NCBI GenBank assembly: GCA_017455945.1
Contig: JAFTLM010000189.1
Coordinates: 1-7,338, forward strand
Origin: Clostridia bacterium
GTDB lineage: Bacteria; Bacillota; Clostridia; Oscillospirales; CAG-272
Reading direction: 5' to 3'
DNA: 7,338 nucleotides
The notes under the pieces were generated by a model, which was not told the DNA's origin, ran no database searches, and was given only the letters and a program-made list of their open reading frames with translations. Position 1 is the stretch's first letter. Each line of letters starts with the position of its first letter. This document shows, piece after piece, positions 6,280 through 7,338 of this stretch. The position numbers and the translations under genes were made by a program.

Positions 6280-6559
6280 GGACTAACGGTTTGGATAGCT
6301 TTATTTCTGTAGGTTTACAGCGGTTTTGTAAGGCATAATTCGGAACTCCGCATTCTTTTGACACAAAAGGCGCAAAATGAAAGCAGGAATCGCAAGCGAT
6401 TCTACAAAGAAAACGCCGAGTGCCTGCGGGCACAAAAGGTCGCTTTTTTGAAAAAAAGCTCCGCAAAAAAACTTTCTGGACTTGGCGAGTGCAAACACAC
6501 CCCTCGCACAGCCTTATGAGAAACAAAAATATTTCTGCCGAATTATATTGAGTTACGTA

Positions 6560-6591
6560 TTGACTTTTTTATTTAATTGTGGTATTATAAT
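6560..6591 (+). promoter_or_regulatory. Sigma-A type promoter of pyrC
   Basis: A TTGACT -35 box (6560-6565) is followed after 17 bases by TATTAT (6583-6588) with an extended -10 TG at 6580-6581. An overlapping TATAAT at 6586-6591 would give a 20-base spacer. The surroundings are AT-rich. Transcription should begin near 6594-6598, which leaves a leader of only about 25-30 bases. That is too short for a PyrR-type antiterminator/terminator switch. Confidence 0.8.
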
Positions 6592-6623
6592 AGGAGAAAA
6601 TAAAGAGGGAAAGGTCGGTACTT

Positions 6624-7338
6624 ATGAAGGTTGTTTTTTCGGAAGCTACGGCTTATAATTCAGAAAAAAAGACATTTGTTAAGGGTATGGATATGACAGC
6701 TATGGCTGTTTCTTCTCTCGTTTCCTCTGTTGTCGATTGCTCCGATTATTATATTTTTCCCGGTTTTTGCGATGTGCACGTGCATTTTCGTGAACCGGGT
6801 TTTTCTTACAAGGAGACGATAAAGACGGGAAGCGAGGCGGCGGCTCACGGCGGATATACTACCGTGGGAACTATGCCAAACCTTAACCCCACCCCCGACA
6901 GCATTGAAAACGTGGGGGTTCAGCTTGACATTATCAAGCGTGATTCGGTAATAAGAACGATTCCTTTTGGAACAATAACCAGGGGCGAGAACGGCGGAGA
7001 GCTTGCGGATATAGAGGCTATCGCACCCTTCGTGCTTGGATATTCGGACGACGGAAAGGGCGTTGACGATATAGGTCTTATGCGTGAGGCTATGGTGAGA
7101 GCCGCAAAGCTCGGCAAGGTCATCTCGGCACACTGCGAGGACGGGACCCAGATAAAAGATTCCCCCGAGGCGGAGTGGAAGGAGATAGAAAGAGATATCA
7201 AACTTGCTGACGAGACGGGCGTGAAATTCCACGTCTGCCACATTTCCACCAAGGAAAGCGTCTCGCTTATCCGCGACGCGAAGAAGAGCGGAGTGGATAT
7301 CACCTGCGAGACCGGGCCCCACTATATGCTTTTCTCAA
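6624..7338 (+). CDS. pyrC: Dihydroorotase, class I, N-terminal part (3' truncated by window edge)
   Basis: PyrC reversibly cyclises N-carbamoylaspartate to dihydroorotate. The frame is open from the ATG to the window end, giving 238 of an expected 420-430 residues. It belongs to the amidohydrolase superfamily. The metal-binding motif is FCDVHVHFREPG with His52 and His54, followed by ETIKTGSEAAAHGGYTTV (64-81), TMPNLNPTP (83-91), YSDDGKG with the class I Asp142/Asp143, ISAHCED with His170, FHVCHIST with His203/His206 and CETGPHY (228-234). The start has a purine-rich ribosome binding site at 6605-6614 (GAGGGAAAGG) about nine bases upstream. The first 40 residues are less conserved and richer in T-ending codons than the rest. 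It is separated from the main operon by a terminator and has its own promoter, so it is transcribed apart from pyrB. Confidence 0.95.
   Translation, partial: MKVVFSEATAYNSEKKTFVKGMDMTAMAVSSLVSSVVDCSDYYIFPGFCDVHVHFREPGFSYKETIKTGSEAAAHGGYTTVGTMPNLNPTPDSIENVGVQLDIIKRDSVIRTIPFGTITRGENGGELADIEAIAPFVLGYSDDGKGVDDIGLMREAMVRAAKLGKVISAHCEDGTQIKDSPEAEWKEIERDIKLADETGVKFHVCHISTKESVSLIRDAKKSGVDITCETGPHYMLFS

Larger units (their letters stand above)
5891..6510. repeat. Non-coding mosaic of short hairpins and repeated words between pyrI and pyrC
   Basis: No credible gene is seen in 5831-6559. The open frames here are short, low in complexity, and follow the repeats. What it does hold is a chain of short, mostly perfect inverted repeats: 5911-5926, 5987-6011 (nine base pairs), 6065-6093 (ten base pairs with one mismatch), 6133-6166, 6170-6188, 6189-6208, 6240-6279, 6307-6320, 6355-6369, 6387-6402, 6420-6433 and 6442-6459. 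Two longer words also recur. GGTCGCTTTTTT followed by AGCTCCGCAAAAAA occurs at 5891-5942 and 6438-6470, and GTGCGAGGG-TGTGTT-GC occurs at 6112-6130 and inverted at 6491-6509. This looks like nested REP- or MITE-like intergenic repeats of the sort abundant in Ruminococcus-type genomes. That family link is inference; the repeats themselves are seen directly. Confidence 0.65.

Noticed and set aside
5821..6286. Two + strand open frames of 72 and 106 codons after the terminator
   Set aside because: They run through the hairpin repeats, have no ribosome binding site and show no recognisable protein character.
5891..6510. CRISPR array
   Set aside because: The repeats are unequal in sequence and spacing; there is no constant direct repeat with regular spacers.
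6260..6526. A - strand open frame of 88 codons
   Set aside because: It is rich in Cys, Phe and Lys runs that come from A/T-rich repeat words; this is typical of spurious frames in intergenic repeats.
6592..6623. PyrR-binding attenuator or pyrimidine riboswitch before pyrC
   Set aside because: The leader between the promoter and the ATG is too short and shows no paired terminator/antiterminator stems.
6660..7322. Long - strand open frame opposite pyrC
   Set aside because: It is a shadow of pyrC, whose + strand frame has all class I dihydroorotase motifs, a promoter and a ribosome binding site.

Overview
This window is a nearly complete de novo pyrimidine (UMP) biosynthesis cluster from a Gram-positive anaerobe, most likely a gut Clostridia of the Oscillospiraceae/Ruminococcaceae type. 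The placement rests on strong GGAGG ribosome binding sites, the class 1B dihydroorotate dehydrogenase pair PyrK-PyrD, a PyrI regulatory chain, and Clostridia-like codon use and intergenic repeats. The placement is inference; the gene identities are well supported by motifs.

Layout, all on the + strand: the 3' end of carB (1-743), pyrK (745-1473), pyrD (1467-2378), pyrF (2378-3076, interrupted by an in-frame TAG at 2948-2950), an SGNH/GDSL hydrolase of unknown role (3083-3697), an 87-base gap holding a hairpin-forming repeat-like element, pyrE (3785-4447), pyrB (4457-5374), pyrI (5371-5796), and a strong intrinsic terminator (5801-5830). The genes from carB to pyrI are separated by 1 to 9 bases or overlap, except at the gap before pyrE, and no terminator is visible inside. 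They look like one operon whose promoter lies upstream of the window. An approximately 800-base non-coding stretch follows (5831-6623), packed with short hairpins and repeated words. At its end is a good sigma-A promoter (6560-6591), which drives pyrC (6624 to beyond the window end).

Together the genes encode every step from carbamoyl phosphate to UMP: CarB makes carbamoyl phosphate, PyrB/PyrI form regulated aspartate transcarbamoylase, PyrC closes dihydroorotate, PyrD/PyrK oxidise it to orotate with NAD+, PyrE adds phosphoribose and PyrF decarboxylates OMP. CarA is not in the window.

The most notable point is pyrF. A single amber codon replaces one residue of a conserved DQ-x-R segment, and 41 well-conserved codons follow in the same frame, including the phosphate-binding Arg, up to a TAA. 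The last enzyme of the pathway is therefore either freshly broken, read through or recoded, or affected by a base-call error, while all its neighbours are intact. The second point is the unexplained SGNH hydrolase inside the operon, and the third is the hairpin-dense repeat mosaic before pyrC.
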